From: Actinomycetes bacterium
Lineage (GTDB): Bacteria > Actinomycetota > Actinomycetes > Mycobacteriales > Mycobacteriaceae
Reading direction: 5' to 3'
DNA length: 9,281 bases
Assembly: GCA_023417985.1 (NCBI GenBank)
Contig: JAEZDV010000346.1
Coordinates: 1 to 9,281, forward strand
Shown here piece by piece: positions 1 to 7,700 of the stretch. The position numbers were made by a program, and so were the translations under genes. How positions within the stretch are numbered: position 1 is the first letter of the stretch; the number at the start of each line of letters is the position of its first letter. The notes under the pieces were generated by a model. That model did not search any database. It worked only from the letters and a program-made list of their open reading frames with translations, and had not been told where the DNA came from.

Positions 1-93
1 CGCCCGGAACCGCGACTGCCATCATCGGGTCCGGCGCCCGGTGTCGCAGCGGGCGCCGTGCCGTCCCGTCTTCTCGAGGAGTCCCCGCAGTGA
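1..93 (+). CDS. Possible C-terminal end of an upstream gene (partial)
   Basis: Reading from base 1, this frame is open for 30 codons and stops at TGA 91-93. That stop overlaps the GTG start of the thioesterase gene at 90-92, giving the GTGA junction typical of actinobacterial operons. The tail is rich in Pro, Ala, Gly and Ser and has no recognisable motif, so no function can be assigned. Third-position GC is about 70%, lower than in the clear genes here, so this could instead be non-coding leader. The frame of the thioesterase is also open back to the window edge but has no in-frame ATG or GTG before base 90. Sequence left of the window is needed to decide. Confidence 0.35.
   Translation, partial: RPEPRLPSSGPAPGVAAGAVPSRLLEESPQ
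76..81 (+). promoter_or_regulatory. Ribosome binding site of the thioesterase-like gene
   Basis: GAGGAG at 76-81 lies 8 nt before the GTG at 90. This near-consensus Shine-Dalgarno sequence, with good spacing, fixes the start. No ATG or GTG occurs earlier in this frame within the window. Confidence 0.7.
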
Positions 94-917
94 GCGCCGC
101 GTACTACCTGCCCGTCCCCCTCCCCCACGATCCCGGGGCCGACCCCGCCGTGAGCGTCGAACGGTTCCGGCCCACCGAACACACCGTCAGCACCTGGGGA
201 CCGGACCTGCAGCACGGCGCGCCGCCGTCGGCTCTGCTCGCGCGCGCCCTCGAACGGCATCGTCCGCGCCCCGGCACCCGGCTGACCCGCCTCACCGTCG
301 ACCTGCTCGGCCCGGTGCCGCTCAGCGACCTCGAGGTCCGTACCCGCATCGAACGACCGGGCCGCAAGATCGAACTGGTGGTCGCCGAACTGTGCGCGAC
401 CGGCCCGGACGGCACCTCCCGTGCCGTCGCCCGCGCCAGCGGATGGCGCCTCGAAACGGTCGACCTGCCGCACGTGGCGCGCACGTCCGAGCCGCCGCTG
501 CCGCCGGTCGACACCGTGCCCGCCGGCTCTGTCGGTCATCCCGCGTGGTCGGGCGGCTACATTTCCACCCTCGACTGGCGTGTCGTCACCGAATTCGGGG
601 TGCCGGGCCCGTCCGCGGCGTGGGTGTGCTCTGCGCTGCCGCTGGTGGACGGCGAAACCCCCACCGGGCTCGACCGGTTGATGACCGTCGCCGACGTCGC
701 CAATGGGATCGGGTCGAAACTCGACCCCACCGAATGGTTGTTCCTCAACACCGAACTGACCGTCCACCTGTTCCGGGCACCCGAGCCGACCTGGGTGGGG
801 ATCTCCGCCGAGACGTCCGTGGGCCCCGACGGGGTGGGCATGACCGCCGGGGTGCTCTACGACGACGCCGGGGCGCTCGGCCGCATCGCCCAGAACGTGC
901 AGGTGCGGCCCCGCTGA
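90..917 (+). CDS. Thioesterase-like (double hotdog, acyl-CoA thioesterase superfamily) protein
   Basis: This 275-residue protein resembles actinobacterial thioesterase family proteins with two tandem hotdog folds (TesB / 4HBT_3-like). These are presumed cytosolic hydrolases of acyl-CoA or related thioesters. The first hotdog spans about residues 20-122. It includes the helix segment QHGAPPSALLARAL (41-54) and a beta-rich stretch (TRLTVDLLGP, then IELVVAEL). The second spans about 150-273, with WVCSALPLVDGE (178-189), DRLMTVADVANGIGS (195-209) and a closing strand region ending in AQNVQVRPR. The linker (about 123-150) is Pro-rich. No signal peptide or membrane segment is visible. The start is GTG, supported by GAGGAG 8 nt upstream. 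It converges on hisG. Its substrate cannot be told from sequence, and the gene may not be linked functionally to histidine synthesis. Family assignment is from remembered patterns; catalytic residues in this superfamily vary, so activity is not assured. Confidence 0.8.
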   Translation: MSAAYYLPVPLPHDPGADPAVSVERFRPTEHTVSTWGPDLQHGAPPSALLARALERHRPRPGTRLTRLTVDLLGPVPLSDLEVRTRIERPGRKIELVVAELCATGPDGTSRAVARASGWRLETVDLPHVARTSEPPLPPVDTVPAGSVGHPAWSGGYISTLDWRVVTEFGVPGPSAAWVCSALPLVDGETPTGLDRLMTVADVANGIGSKLDPTEWLFLNTELTVHLFRAPEPTWVGISAETSVGPDGVGMTAGVLYDDAGALGRIAQNVQVRPR

Positions 918-934
918 ACGCGGGACCGCACCTG
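900..934. terminator. Strong hairpin between convergent genes, likely bidirectional terminator
   Basis: CAGGTGCGG (900-908) pairs perfectly with CCGCACCTG (926-934). Inside it, CCCGC (910-914) pairs with GCGGG (920-924), leaving one C/A mismatch (909/925) and a 5-nt loop, TGAAC (915-919). The result is a 15-position stem with a single mismatch. The loop carries the TGA stop of the thioesterase gene. The hairpin lies 46 nt beyond the hisG stop, so it could end transcripts from both sides. No T-tract follows on either strand, as is common for actinobacterial stem-loops, so termination is inferred from position and stem strength. Confidence 0.65.
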
Positions 935-980
935 GTCGACGAGACGGGATGTGCCCGCCGGTGGTTCTCCGACCCGGGAG

Positions 981-1844
981 CTACTCGGCGGCGCGCATCG
1001 CCCGGCAGGAACGGAGGTTCGACGCCAGAATTGCGCGAGCGCCGATCTCGGCGAGCCGGTCCATCACCGCGTTGTGGTCCTTGCGGGGCACCATCGCCCG
1101 CACCGCCACCGACGACTCGTTCGCCAGCGGCGAGATCGTCGGCGACTCGAGTCCCGGGGTGACCTTCACGGCCTGCTCGAGCAGATCCTTGGGGCAGTCG
1201 TAGTCGAGCATCACGTACTGCTGCGCGAACACCACGCCCTCGAGGCGGGCGATCAGCTGGTTGCGGGCCCGGTCGGCGCGATCGGAGCCTTCCCGTTCGA
1301 TCAGCACCCCTTCGGAGTCGCACAGCGAGTCACCGAACGCCACCAGGTCGTGCTGGCGCAGCGTGCGCCCCGACCCCACCACGTCGGCGATCGCATCGGC
1401 GACACCGAGCTGGATGGAGATCTCCACGGCCCCGTCGAGCCGGATCACCGTCGCGTCGAGACCACGGGCCTCGAGGTCGCGGCGGACCAGGTTCGGGTAC
1501 GACGTGGCGATGCGCAGCCCGTGCAGATCCTCGACCGTCCAGTCGCGGCCTTTGGGGGCGGCGTACCGGAACGAGGACCGCCCGAAGCCCAGGGAGAGCC
1601 GTTCGGCGACCGGCGCACCCGAATCGCGGGCCAGATCGCGCCCGGTGATCCCCAGATCGAGCTCGCCCGACCCGACGTAGATCGCGATGTCCTTGGGGCG
1701 CAGGAAGAAGAATTCGACGTCGTTGACGGGATCGATGACCGTCAGGTCGCGCGAATCGGTGCGGCGCCGGTACCCGGCCTCCTGCAGGATCTCGGCGGCA
1801 GACTCGGACAACGAGCCCTTGTTGGGAACTGCGACGCGCAGCAT
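981..1844 (-). CDS. hisG: ATP phosphoribosyltransferase, long form (histidine synthesis step 1)
   Basis: HisG condenses ATP with PRPP to give N1-(5-phosphoribosyl)-ATP, the committed and feedback-controlled step of histidine synthesis, in the cytosol. The 287-residue length fits the long, self-regulated form. The start MLRVAVPNKGSL is the usual HisG N-terminus. The PRPP-binding segment DAIADVVGSGRTLRQHDL is at residues 150-167. The region from about 212 on, including SPTISPL (234-240) and VAVRAMVPRKDHNAVMDRL (247-265), matches the C-terminal ACT-like domain that binds histidine in this class. The start at 1844 was chosen over longer in-frame extensions because those would run through hisE, while this ATG has an AAAGGAC ribosome site 7-8 nt upstream. 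hisE lies 86 nt upstream on the same strand, so the two are probably co-transcribed. No frameshift or missing motif is seen. Confidence 0.97.
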   Translation of the reverse strand: MLRVAVPNKGSLSESAAEILQEAGYRRRTDSRDLTVIDPVNDVEFFFLRPKDIAIYVGSGELDLGITGRDLARDSGAPVAERLSLGFGRSSFRYAAPKGRDWTVEDLHGLRIATSYPNLVRRDLEARGLDATVIRLDGAVEISIQLGVADAIADVVGSGRTLRQHDLVAFGDSLCDSEGVLIEREGSDRADRARNQLIARLEGVVFAQQYVMLDYDCPKDLLEQAVKVTPGLESPTISPLANESSVAVRAMVPRKDHNAVMDRLAEIGARAILASNLRSCRAMRAAE

Positions 1845-1851
1845 GACAGAC

Positions 1852-1858
1852 GTCCTTT
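1852..1858 (-). promoter_or_regulatory. Ribosome binding site of hisG
   Basis: On the minus strand AAAGGAC (1858 to 1852) lies 7 nt before the ATG at 1844. It supports that start against longer reading-frame extensions into hisE. A pyrimidine-rich stretch with a run of seven C lies immediately upstream of it. Confidence 0.65.
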
Positions 1859-1906
1859 CGGGAAGGGGGGAAGAATCGGAGGGTCCACGGGCACGGACGG
1901 CAGCTA

Positions 1907-1920
1907 CCCCCGGGCGGGGG
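1907..1920 (-). other. Small GC hairpin between hisE and hisG
   Basis: CCCCC (1907-1911) and GGGGG (1916-1920) form a perfect 5-bp stem around a 4-nt loop, starting 10 nt after the hisE stop. A second GC-rich inverted motif (GGCCGGCGGCC on the minus strand, 1920 to 1930) abuts it. No T-tract follows. It may be a weak intercistronic hairpin or only a by-product of high GC content. It is the only structure I see in the 86-nt gap besides the hisG ribosome site. Confidence 0.3.
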
Positions 1921-1930
1921 CCGCCGGCCG

Positions 1931-2212
1931 TCACAGATGCTTGTAGACGTCCTCGAGCTTCAGACCGCGCCCCACCATCAGAACCTGCACCCAGTACAGC
2001 AATTGTGAGATCTCCTCGGAGAGCTCCTCGTCGGATTGGTACTCGGCGGCGATCCATACCTCGCCGGCCTCCTCGATCACCTTCTTGCCCTGCGCGTGCA
2101 CACCGGCATCCAGGGCGGCGACGGTGCCGGACCCTTCGGGACGGGTCACAGCACGTTCGGACAGCTCGGCGAACAGGGAATCGAAGGTCTTCACAGGGGT
2201 TGATTGTTTCAT
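1931..2212 (-). CDS. hisE: Phosphoribosyl-ATP pyrophosphatase (histidine synthesis step 2)
   Basis: HisE hydrolyses phosphoribosyl-ATP, the HisG product, to phosphoribosyl-AMP and pyrophosphate. The 93-residue, all-helical protein is a stand-alone MazG-like enzyme, not fused to HisI. The metal-binding signature is GKKVIEEAGEVW (42-53), with acidic residues E47, E48 and E51. A second helix, EELSEEISQLLYWVQVLMV (62-80), carries further acidic residues. The position often held by Asp in other HisE proteins reads Gln in EEISQLLYW. I recall the same motif in mycobacterial HisE, so this is a lineage feature and not a defect. The end, LEDVYKHL, is typical. The start is ATG at 2212, but no convincing Shine-Dalgarno sequence precedes it. 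The gene lies 50 nt after the pseudouridine synthase gene and 86 nt before hisG, so HisE and HisG are probably made together. Confidence 0.96.
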   Translation of the reverse strand: MKQSTPVKTFDSLFAELSERAVTRPEGSGTVAALDAGVHAQGKKVIEEAGEVWIAAEYQSDEELSEEISQLLYWVQVLMVGRGLKLEDVYKHL

Positions 2213-2224
2213 GCCGCGCCGGGG

Positions 2225-2240
2225 GTCCCGAATTCAGGAC
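2225..2240. promoter_or_regulatory. Imperfect palindrome upstream of hisE, candidate operator
   Basis: GTCCCGAATTCAGGAC is a 16-bp palindrome centred on GAATTC with one mismatched pair (2229/2236). It sits in the 50-bp gap between the pseudouridine synthase stop and the hisE start, 12 nt before the hisE ATG. Having no loop, it suits a dimeric DNA-binding protein better than an RNA terminator. No regulator or clear -10 element is visible beside it, so function is inferred only from symmetry and place. Confidence 0.3.
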
Positions 2241-2262
2241 ACCACCGCACCCGCCACGCCGC

Positions 2263-3150
2263 TCACCAGGCGAGCGTGCGGCCGCTCACGAACCGGTGCC
2301 GAGCCCCGTTCACCGGGTCCGGGAACTCGAGCGTGCGCGCCAGCAGCCGCAGCGGTTCGGTGAAGTCCTGCGGGTCGCGGCGCCGGAACTCCGGGTAGAA
2401 GTTGTCCCCCACGATCGGGATTCCCAGCGCCGTCAGGTGCAGCCGCAACTGGTGGGTGCGTCCCGTCCGCGGATGCAGCCGGTACCGGGCGCGGTCGCCG
2501 CGGCGCTCGAGGAACTCGATCCGGGTCTCGGAGTTGGGTGCGGTGAAGCTCTGCACGGCCGTCAGCTCACCGTGCTGCTTGTCGATGCGGGTCCGCACCA
2601 CCTGCGGAAACTCGAGGTCCGGCCGGAACCCCGCGACCGCCTCGTATTCCTTGGTCACCAGTTGCCGCTCGAACAATTCCTGATAGGGCCGCCGCCACCG
2701 CGGATCCGTGGTGCACAGCAGCACCCCCGCGGTCATCCGGTCCAGCCGGTGCACCGGCACCAGATGTGGCAGCGCCAGCTCCCGGCGCAGCCGCACCACC
2801 ACGGTTTCCCGGATGTGTGCCCCCCGCGGGATCGTCGCCAGGAAATGCGGTTTGTCCACCACCACCAGCCGCTCGTCGCGGTGCAGCACCTCCACCGGGA
2901 ACGGCACCGGCACCTCCGGCGGTGGATCGCGGTAGAAGTACACGAACCGGGTCGGCTGATAACGCGTCTCGGCGTCCACGCGCCGGCCGTGCTCGTCGAC
3001 GAGTTCACCGGCACGGATGTGGGCGTGCCAGTCCTCGTCGGGATACCGGGACTGCAAGAACTCCACGATGGTGGCGGTGTCCGCGTCGGCGGGCATGCGC
3101 AGCCGGTCCGGGCCGAGCCCGTCCCGCACCGGCAACGGGGCTCCCCGCAC
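2263..3150 (-). CDS. RluA-family pseudouridine synthase
   Basis: This enzyme isomerises specific uridines in rRNA or tRNA to pseudouridine. The 295-residue protein has an N-terminal S4-like segment (about 25-70; TIVEFLQSRYPDEDWHAHIR then GELVDEHGRRV). The RluA-type catalytic domain follows at about 85-285. The signature HRLDRMTAGVLL (134-145) contains the expected catalytic Asp137. HPRTGRTHQLRLHL (226-239) and IVGDNFY (246-252) are the other conserved family blocks. No signal peptide is present. The GTG start at 3150 follows the trhO stop by 1 nt (TGAcGTG). No good ribosome site is visible there, which suggests translation depends on ribosomes finishing trhO. ATG at 3096 (Met19) is a less likely alternative because it would trim the S4-like part. 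The target uridine cannot be told from sequence, so no gene symbol is given. RluA-type membership is secure. Confidence 0.93.
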   Translation of the reverse strand: MRGAPLPVRDGLGPDRLRMPADADTATIVEFLQSRYPDEDWHAHIRAGELVDEHGRRVDAETRYQPTRFVYFYRDPPPEVPVPFPVEVLHRDERLVVVDKPHFLATIPRGAHIRETVVVRLRRELALPHLVPVHRLDRMTAGVLLCTTDPRWRRPYQELFERQLVTKEYEAVAGFRPDLEFPQVVRTRIDKQHGELTAVQSFTAPNSETRIEFLERRGDRARYRLHPRTGRTHQLRLHLTALGIPIVGDNFYPEFRRRDPQDFTEPLRLLARTLEFPDPVNGARHRFVSGRTLAW

Positions 3151-3151
3151 G

Positions 3152-4012
3152 TCAGGACCCGACAGGATCCGGGACGCACCCCTCGCACACCAACGTCAGG
3201 TCGCGGCCGACGAGGTCAGGATGGTTGCGGTACCGCGAGGTCGGGGTACCGCACTCGGTGCACCGGCCCAACACTGTTGTCGCCGGGCTGAATTCGACGT
3301 TCATGCGGCCGTCGAACACATACAGCGACCCTTCCCACAGGCCGTCGTCGCCGAAGGTCTCGCCGTAGCGCACGATCCCGCCGTCGAGCTGGTAGACCTC
3401 CTCGAACCCGCGGTTGCGCATCAACGCCGACAACACCTCGCAGCGCACCCCGCCGGTGCAGTAGGTCACCACCGGCCGCGACTTGAGATGGTCGTAGCGG
3501 CCGCTGTCGAGTTCGGCGACGAAATCGCGGGTGGTCTCCACGTCGGGCACCACCGCGTCCCGGAACCGGCCGATCTCCGCCTCGAACCGGTTGCGGCCGT
3601 CGAAGAACACCACCGCGTCGCCGCGCTCGGACACCAGCTCGTGCACGGCGCGCGGCGACAACGGTGTCCCGCCGCCGACCACGCCGTGCTCGTCGACCTT
3701 CACCTCGCCGGGTACCCCGAACGTGACGATCTCCGGGCGCACCTTCACCGACAGACGCGGGAAGTCGTTGCCGGTGCCGTCGGACCATTTGACGTCGGTG
3801 TTCTTGAACGCGGCGTAGCTGCGCAGCCCGCGCACATACTTCTTCACCGCCGCGATGTCGCCGCCGACGGTACCGTTGATGCCGTGCTCGGAAATCAGGA
3901 TCCGGCCGGTCAGCCCCAGCGACGATGCGAGGGTGTGCTGCCACAACCGGATCGCCTCCGGGTCGGGTAGCGGCGTGAACGCATAGAACAACACGATCTT
4001 GGGCACGGCCAT
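3152..4012 (-). CDS. trhO: tRNA uridine(34) hydroxylase, rhodanese-domain TrhO (YceA-like)
   Basis: TrhO-family enzymes use oxygen to hydroxylate wobble uridine 34 of certain tRNAs to 5-hydroxyuridine, a precursor of methoxy- or carboxymethoxy-uridine. The 286-residue protein starts MAVPKIVLFYAFTPL. Its N-terminal acylphosphatase-like domain (about 1-95) contains GRILISEHGINGTVGG (36-51). A rhodanese domain (about 120-220) carries the active-site loop CTGGVRCE (185-192), with Cys185 as catalytic cysteine, followed by VYQLDGGI (206-213). The C-terminus has two CxxC pairs (C251/C254 and C276/C279), suggesting a zinc site. ATG 4012 was chosen because an in-frame ATG at 4042 adds only ten atypical residues and overlaps the preceding gene, while 4012 lies 1 nt after that gene's stop (TGAcATG). 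The same 1-nt spacing links it to the pseudouridine synthase downstream, so two RNA-modifying enzymes are co-translated. Confidence 0.93.
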   Translation of the reverse strand: MAVPKIVLFYAFTPLPDPEAIRLWQHTLASSLGLTGRILISEHGINGTVGGDIAAVKKYVRGLRSYAAFKNTDVKWSDGTGNDFPRLSVKVRPEIVTFGVPGEVKVDEHGVVGGGTPLSPRAVHELVSERGDAVVFFDGRNRFEAEIGRFRDAVVPDVETTRDFVAELDSGRYDHLKSRPVVTYCTGGVRCEVLSALMRNRGFEEVYQLDGGIVRYGETFGDDGLWEGSLYVFDGRMNVEFSPATTVLGRCTECGTPTSRYRNHPDLVGRDLTLVCEGCVPDPVGS

Positions 4013-4013
4013 G

Positions 4014-4745
4014 TCAGTGCACCCCCGACCCGTGCAACTCACGCAGATCCGCCACCGTCAGGCCCTCGAGCGTGGACCGGAACACCCGGCGCGGTGAGCC
4101 GGGCACCTCCACCAGCGACGGCACCACCAGTACCGCGCAGCCCGCGGCCTCCGCGGACGCCGCGCCGGTCGGTGAATCCTCGATCGCCAGACACTGCGCC
4201 GGATCGAGACCGAGCAACTCCGCCGCCCGCCGGTACGGCGCCGGGTCGGGTTTGCCGGCCGGCACCTCGTCGCCGCACACGGTGTGGTCGAACCGGGCGC
4301 GGCCGAGTGTGTCGAGGGCGACCTCGCACAACCGGCGTCCGGTGTTGGTCACCAGCGCCTGACCCAGTCCCGCCTCGCGGACCGCCTCGAGCGCTGCCTG
4401 GGCGCCGGGCCGCCACCGCAGACCCTGGGCGAACAGCCCTGCCATGTAGGCGTTGAGCCAGTCCTCGGCGGCGGTCTGCTCGTCGGGAGTCGGGTCGAGA
4501 CCGAGCCCGGCGAACGCCCGCCACACCGACAGATCGAGCGGCCCGCCGATCGTCGCGCGGCGGGTCTCCTCACTCATGGGTCCACCGAGATGCAGCGACA
4601 ACTCCCGCATCCCGATGTCCCACAACTGCTCCGATTCGAGCAGGGTGCCGTCCATGTCCCACAGCACCGCCCGCAACTCGAAAGTTGCGAGAGGTGGTGC
4701 AGTGCAACGGGATTCGAGTTGATCAGAGATCGACAACTCAGACAT
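4014..4745 (-). CDS. HAD-superfamily phosphatase (phosphoglucomutase/phosphatase-like)
   Basis: This 243-residue haloacid dehalogenase-family hydrolase probably removes phosphate from a small metabolite. All four HAD motifs are present: DMDGT (30-34) with nucleophile Asp30 and acid/base Asp32, VTNTGR (132-137) with Thr133, GKPDP (164-168) with Lys165, and IEDSPTG (188-194) with Glu189 and Asp190. Residues about 40-112 form an inserted helical cap, as in the beta-phosphoglucomutase-like subgroup. The ATG at 4745 overlaps the metH end by 8 nt (ATGTCTGA). A strong GGAGG (4762 to 4758) lies 12 nt upstream, inside the metH coding sequence. An in-frame ATG further upstream would run deep into metH and is rejected. 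Stop-start spacing to trhO is 1 nt. The substrate is unknown; the coupling to metH suggests a role near methionine or folate metabolism or metabolite repair, but this is inference only. Confidence 0.9.
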   Translation of the reverse strand: MSELSISDQLESRCTAPPLATFELRAVLWDMDGTLLESEQLWDIGMRELSLHLGGPMSEETRRATIGGPLDLSVWRAFAGLGLDPTPDEQTAAEDWLNAYMAGLFAQGLRWRPGAQAALEAVREAGLGQALVTNTGRRLCEVALDTLGRARFDHTVCGDEVPAGKPDPAPYRRAAELLGLDPAQCLAIEDSPTGAASAEAAGCAVLVVPSLVEVPGSPRRVFRSTLEGLTVADLRELHGSGVH

Positions 4746-7700
4746 TGAAATACTTGGCCTCCGGGTGGTGCAGCACGAACGCGTCGGTGGACTGCTCGGG
4801 ATGCAACTGCAATTCCTCCGACAACTCCACACCGATACGTTCGGGCTCGAGCAACTCGACGAGCTTGATGCGATCCTCGAGGTTCGGGCACGCGCCGTAC
4901 CCGAACGCGAAGCGCGCCCCGCGATACGCGAGCTTGAAGTACTCGGCGATCTCGTCGGGATCCTCGTCGGCGGCCGTTCCGCCGCCGGCGAACGCCAGTT
5001 CCTGCCGGACCCGGCGATGCCAGTACTCCGCCAGCGCCTCGGTCAGCTGCACGCCGATACCGTGCACCTCCAGGTAGTCGCGGTAGGCGTCCGCCGCGAA
5101 CAACTCGTTCGCGAAATCGGCGATCGGCTGCCCCATCGTGACCAGCTGGAACGGCCACACGTCGACCTGACCCGACGCCAGCGCAGCTTCCCGCGACCGC
5201 ACGAAGTCGGCGATGCACAGGAAGCGGGAGCGCTGCTGCCGCGGGAACGTGAACCGGTACCGCTCCGGCGCGTCCGGCCGCGGTTCGGTGAGCACGACCA
5301 CGTCGTCGCCCTCCGACACGGCCGGGAAGTAGCCGTACACCACGGCGGCGTGCTGCAGGATCCCTTCGGTCGCCAACCGGTCCAGCCAGTACCGCAACCG
5401 CGGCCGGCCCTCGGTCTCCACCAGCTCTTCGTAGGTCGGGCCGTCCCCGCCGCGCTGCCCGCGCAGCCCCCACTGGCCGAGGAACAGCGCCCGCTCGTCG
5501 ATCAGCGACGCATAGTCGGCCAGCGGGATGCCCTTGACCACCCGGGTGCCCCAGAACGGCGGGGTCGGCACCGGAAGGTCGGCTGCGACGTCGCTGCGCG
5601 CGGGCACCTCCACCGGTGCCTCCGCGGCCTTGCGCTTCTCGGCGATTCGTTTGCTGCGCTCGTGGCGTTCCTTGCGCTCCGCGGCCTTGCGCGCCGCTTC
5701 GAGGGCCTCCGGGCTGTCCGGCGCCGGGGCCTCGCCGCGCTTGACGGCCATCACCTTGTCCATCAGTGACAAGCCCTCGAACGCATCTCGCGCGTACGAC
5801 ACCTGGCCGTCGTAGACCTCCGCGAGATCGTTCTCGACATAACTGCGGGTCAGCGCCGCACCGCCGAGCATCACCGGGAACTGTTCGGCCACCCCGCGGG
5901 CGTTGAGTTCCTCGAGGTTCTCCTTCATCACCACGGTCGACTTCACCAGCAGACCCGACATGCCGATCACGTCGGCGCGCTTGTCGACCGCCGCGTCGAG
6001 AATCGTCGCGATGGGCTGCTTGATCCCGAGGTTGACCACCTCGTACCCGTTGTTCGACAGAATGATGTCGACGAGGTTCTTTCCGATGTCGTGCACATCG
6101 CCCTTGACCGTCGCCAGCACGATCCGGCCCTTACCGTCCGCGCCGGTGGACTCCATGTGCGGTTCGAGGAACGCCACCGCCGTCTTCATCACCTCGGCGG
6201 ACTGCAACACGAACGGCAACTGCATCTGCCCCGACCCGAACAACTCCCCGACCGTCTTCATGCCCGACAGCAGGGTGTCGTTGATGATCGTGAGTGGCGG
6301 GGTGGTGGTCATCGCCTCGGTCAGGTCGTCTTCGAGCCCGTTGCGCTCGCCGTCGACGATGCGCCGCTCGAGCCGCTCGAACAGCGGCAGCGCCGCCAGT
6401 TCCTGCGCCCGCGACTCCCGCGCCGACGCCGCCGACACGCCCTCGAACAACTCCATCAGCTTCTGCAACGGGTCGTACCCGTCGCGCCGCCGGTCGTACA
6501 CCAGATCCAGCGCGACCTGCCGCTGCTCCTCGGGAATCCGCGCCATCGGCAGGATCTTCGAGGCATGCACGATCGCGGTATCCAGACCGGCCTCGGTGCA
6601 CTCGTTCAGGAACACCGAGTTGAGTACCTGCCGCGCCGCCGGATTCAGGCCGAACGACACATTCGAGATACCGAGGGTGAAATGGATCTTCGGGTGCCGG
6701 CTGTGCAGCTCACGGATCGCCTCGATCGTCTCGATCGCGTCGCGCCGCACCTCTTCCTGCCCCGTCGAGATCGGGAACGTCAACGCGTCGACGATGATGT
6801 CCTCGGGCGCGAGCCCCCAGTTGCCGGTCAGGTCGGCGATCAGACGTTCCGCGATCCGCACCTTGTGCTCGGCGGTACGGGCCTGACCTTCCTCGTCGAT
6901 GGTCAGCGCCACCACGGCCGCGCCGTGGGTCACCACCAGTTCCATGATCCGCTGGAACCGCGACCCCGGGCCGTCGCCGTCCTCGTAGTTCACCGAGTTC
7001 ACCGCGCACCGGCCACCGAGATGCTCGAGGCCCGCCTGGATGACCGCCGGTTCCGTCGAGTCGATCATGATCGGCAGCGTCGACGCGGTCGCGAACCGGG
7101 ACGCCAGCTCGGCCATGTCGGCCGCGCCGTCGCGCCCCACGTAGTCGACGTTCAGATCCAGCATGTGCGCGCCGTCGCGGATCTGATCCTTCGCGGTATC
7201 CAAGCACTTCTGCCAATCGGCGGCGAGCATCGCCTCCCGGAACGCCTTCGATCCGTTCGTGTTGGTGCGCTCTCCGATCATCAGGATCGACGCATCCTGC
7301 TCGAACGGCACCGCCGTGTACAACGACGACACGCCCGGCTCCGGCACCGGGGTGCGCGAGCCCGGCGTGACCTCACGCACCGCCGCGGCGACCTGCCGCA
7401 CATGCTCGGGTGTCGTACCGCAGCATCCGCCGACGAACGCCAGTCCGTACTCGCCGACGAACCCGGCGAGCGCCGCCGCCAGCTCGTCCGGGCCCAGTGG
7501 GTACTCCGCGCCGTTCGGACCCAGCACGGGCAGTCCCGCATTCGGCATCACCGACACCGGAATCCGCGCGTGCTGCGACAGGTAGCGCAGGTGCTCGCTC
7601 ATCTCTGCCGGACCGGTCGCGCAATTGAGCCCGATCAGATCGATGCCCAGCGGTTCGAGCGCCGTGAGTGCCGCGCCGATCTCCGACCCGAGCAGCATCG

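Noticed and set aside
1..25. Possible minus-strand gene starting at tandem ATGs (25 and 22) and running off the left edge
   Set aside because: Only eight codons are visible and no good ribosome site precedes them. It conflicts with the possible plus-strand gene end at 93. It cannot be judged without flanking sequence.
41..1162. Plus-strand frame of about 370 codons overlapping the thioesterase gene and the hisG end
   Set aside because: The translation is Arg/Pro-rich without motifs and runs through the convergent hairpin into hisG. The GTG 90 frame has a ribosome site and a recognisable protein.
1845..2057. N-terminal extension of hisG to a start at 2057
   Set aside because: It would overlap hisE and add over 70 non-homologous residues. 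The ATG at 1844 gives the canonical HisG N-terminus with a ribosome site.
1687..3291. Long plus-strand open frame of about 530 codons across hisG, hisE and the pseudouridine synthase gene
   Set aside because: It crosses three well-supported opposite-strand genes and both intergenic gaps, and its Arg/Pro/Ser-rich translation has no recognisable domain.
3152..3944. Second minus-strand frame overlapping trhO with Arg-rich translation
   Set aside because: It is a frame-shifted shadow of trhO, which carries the intact rhodanese loop and CxxC pairs.
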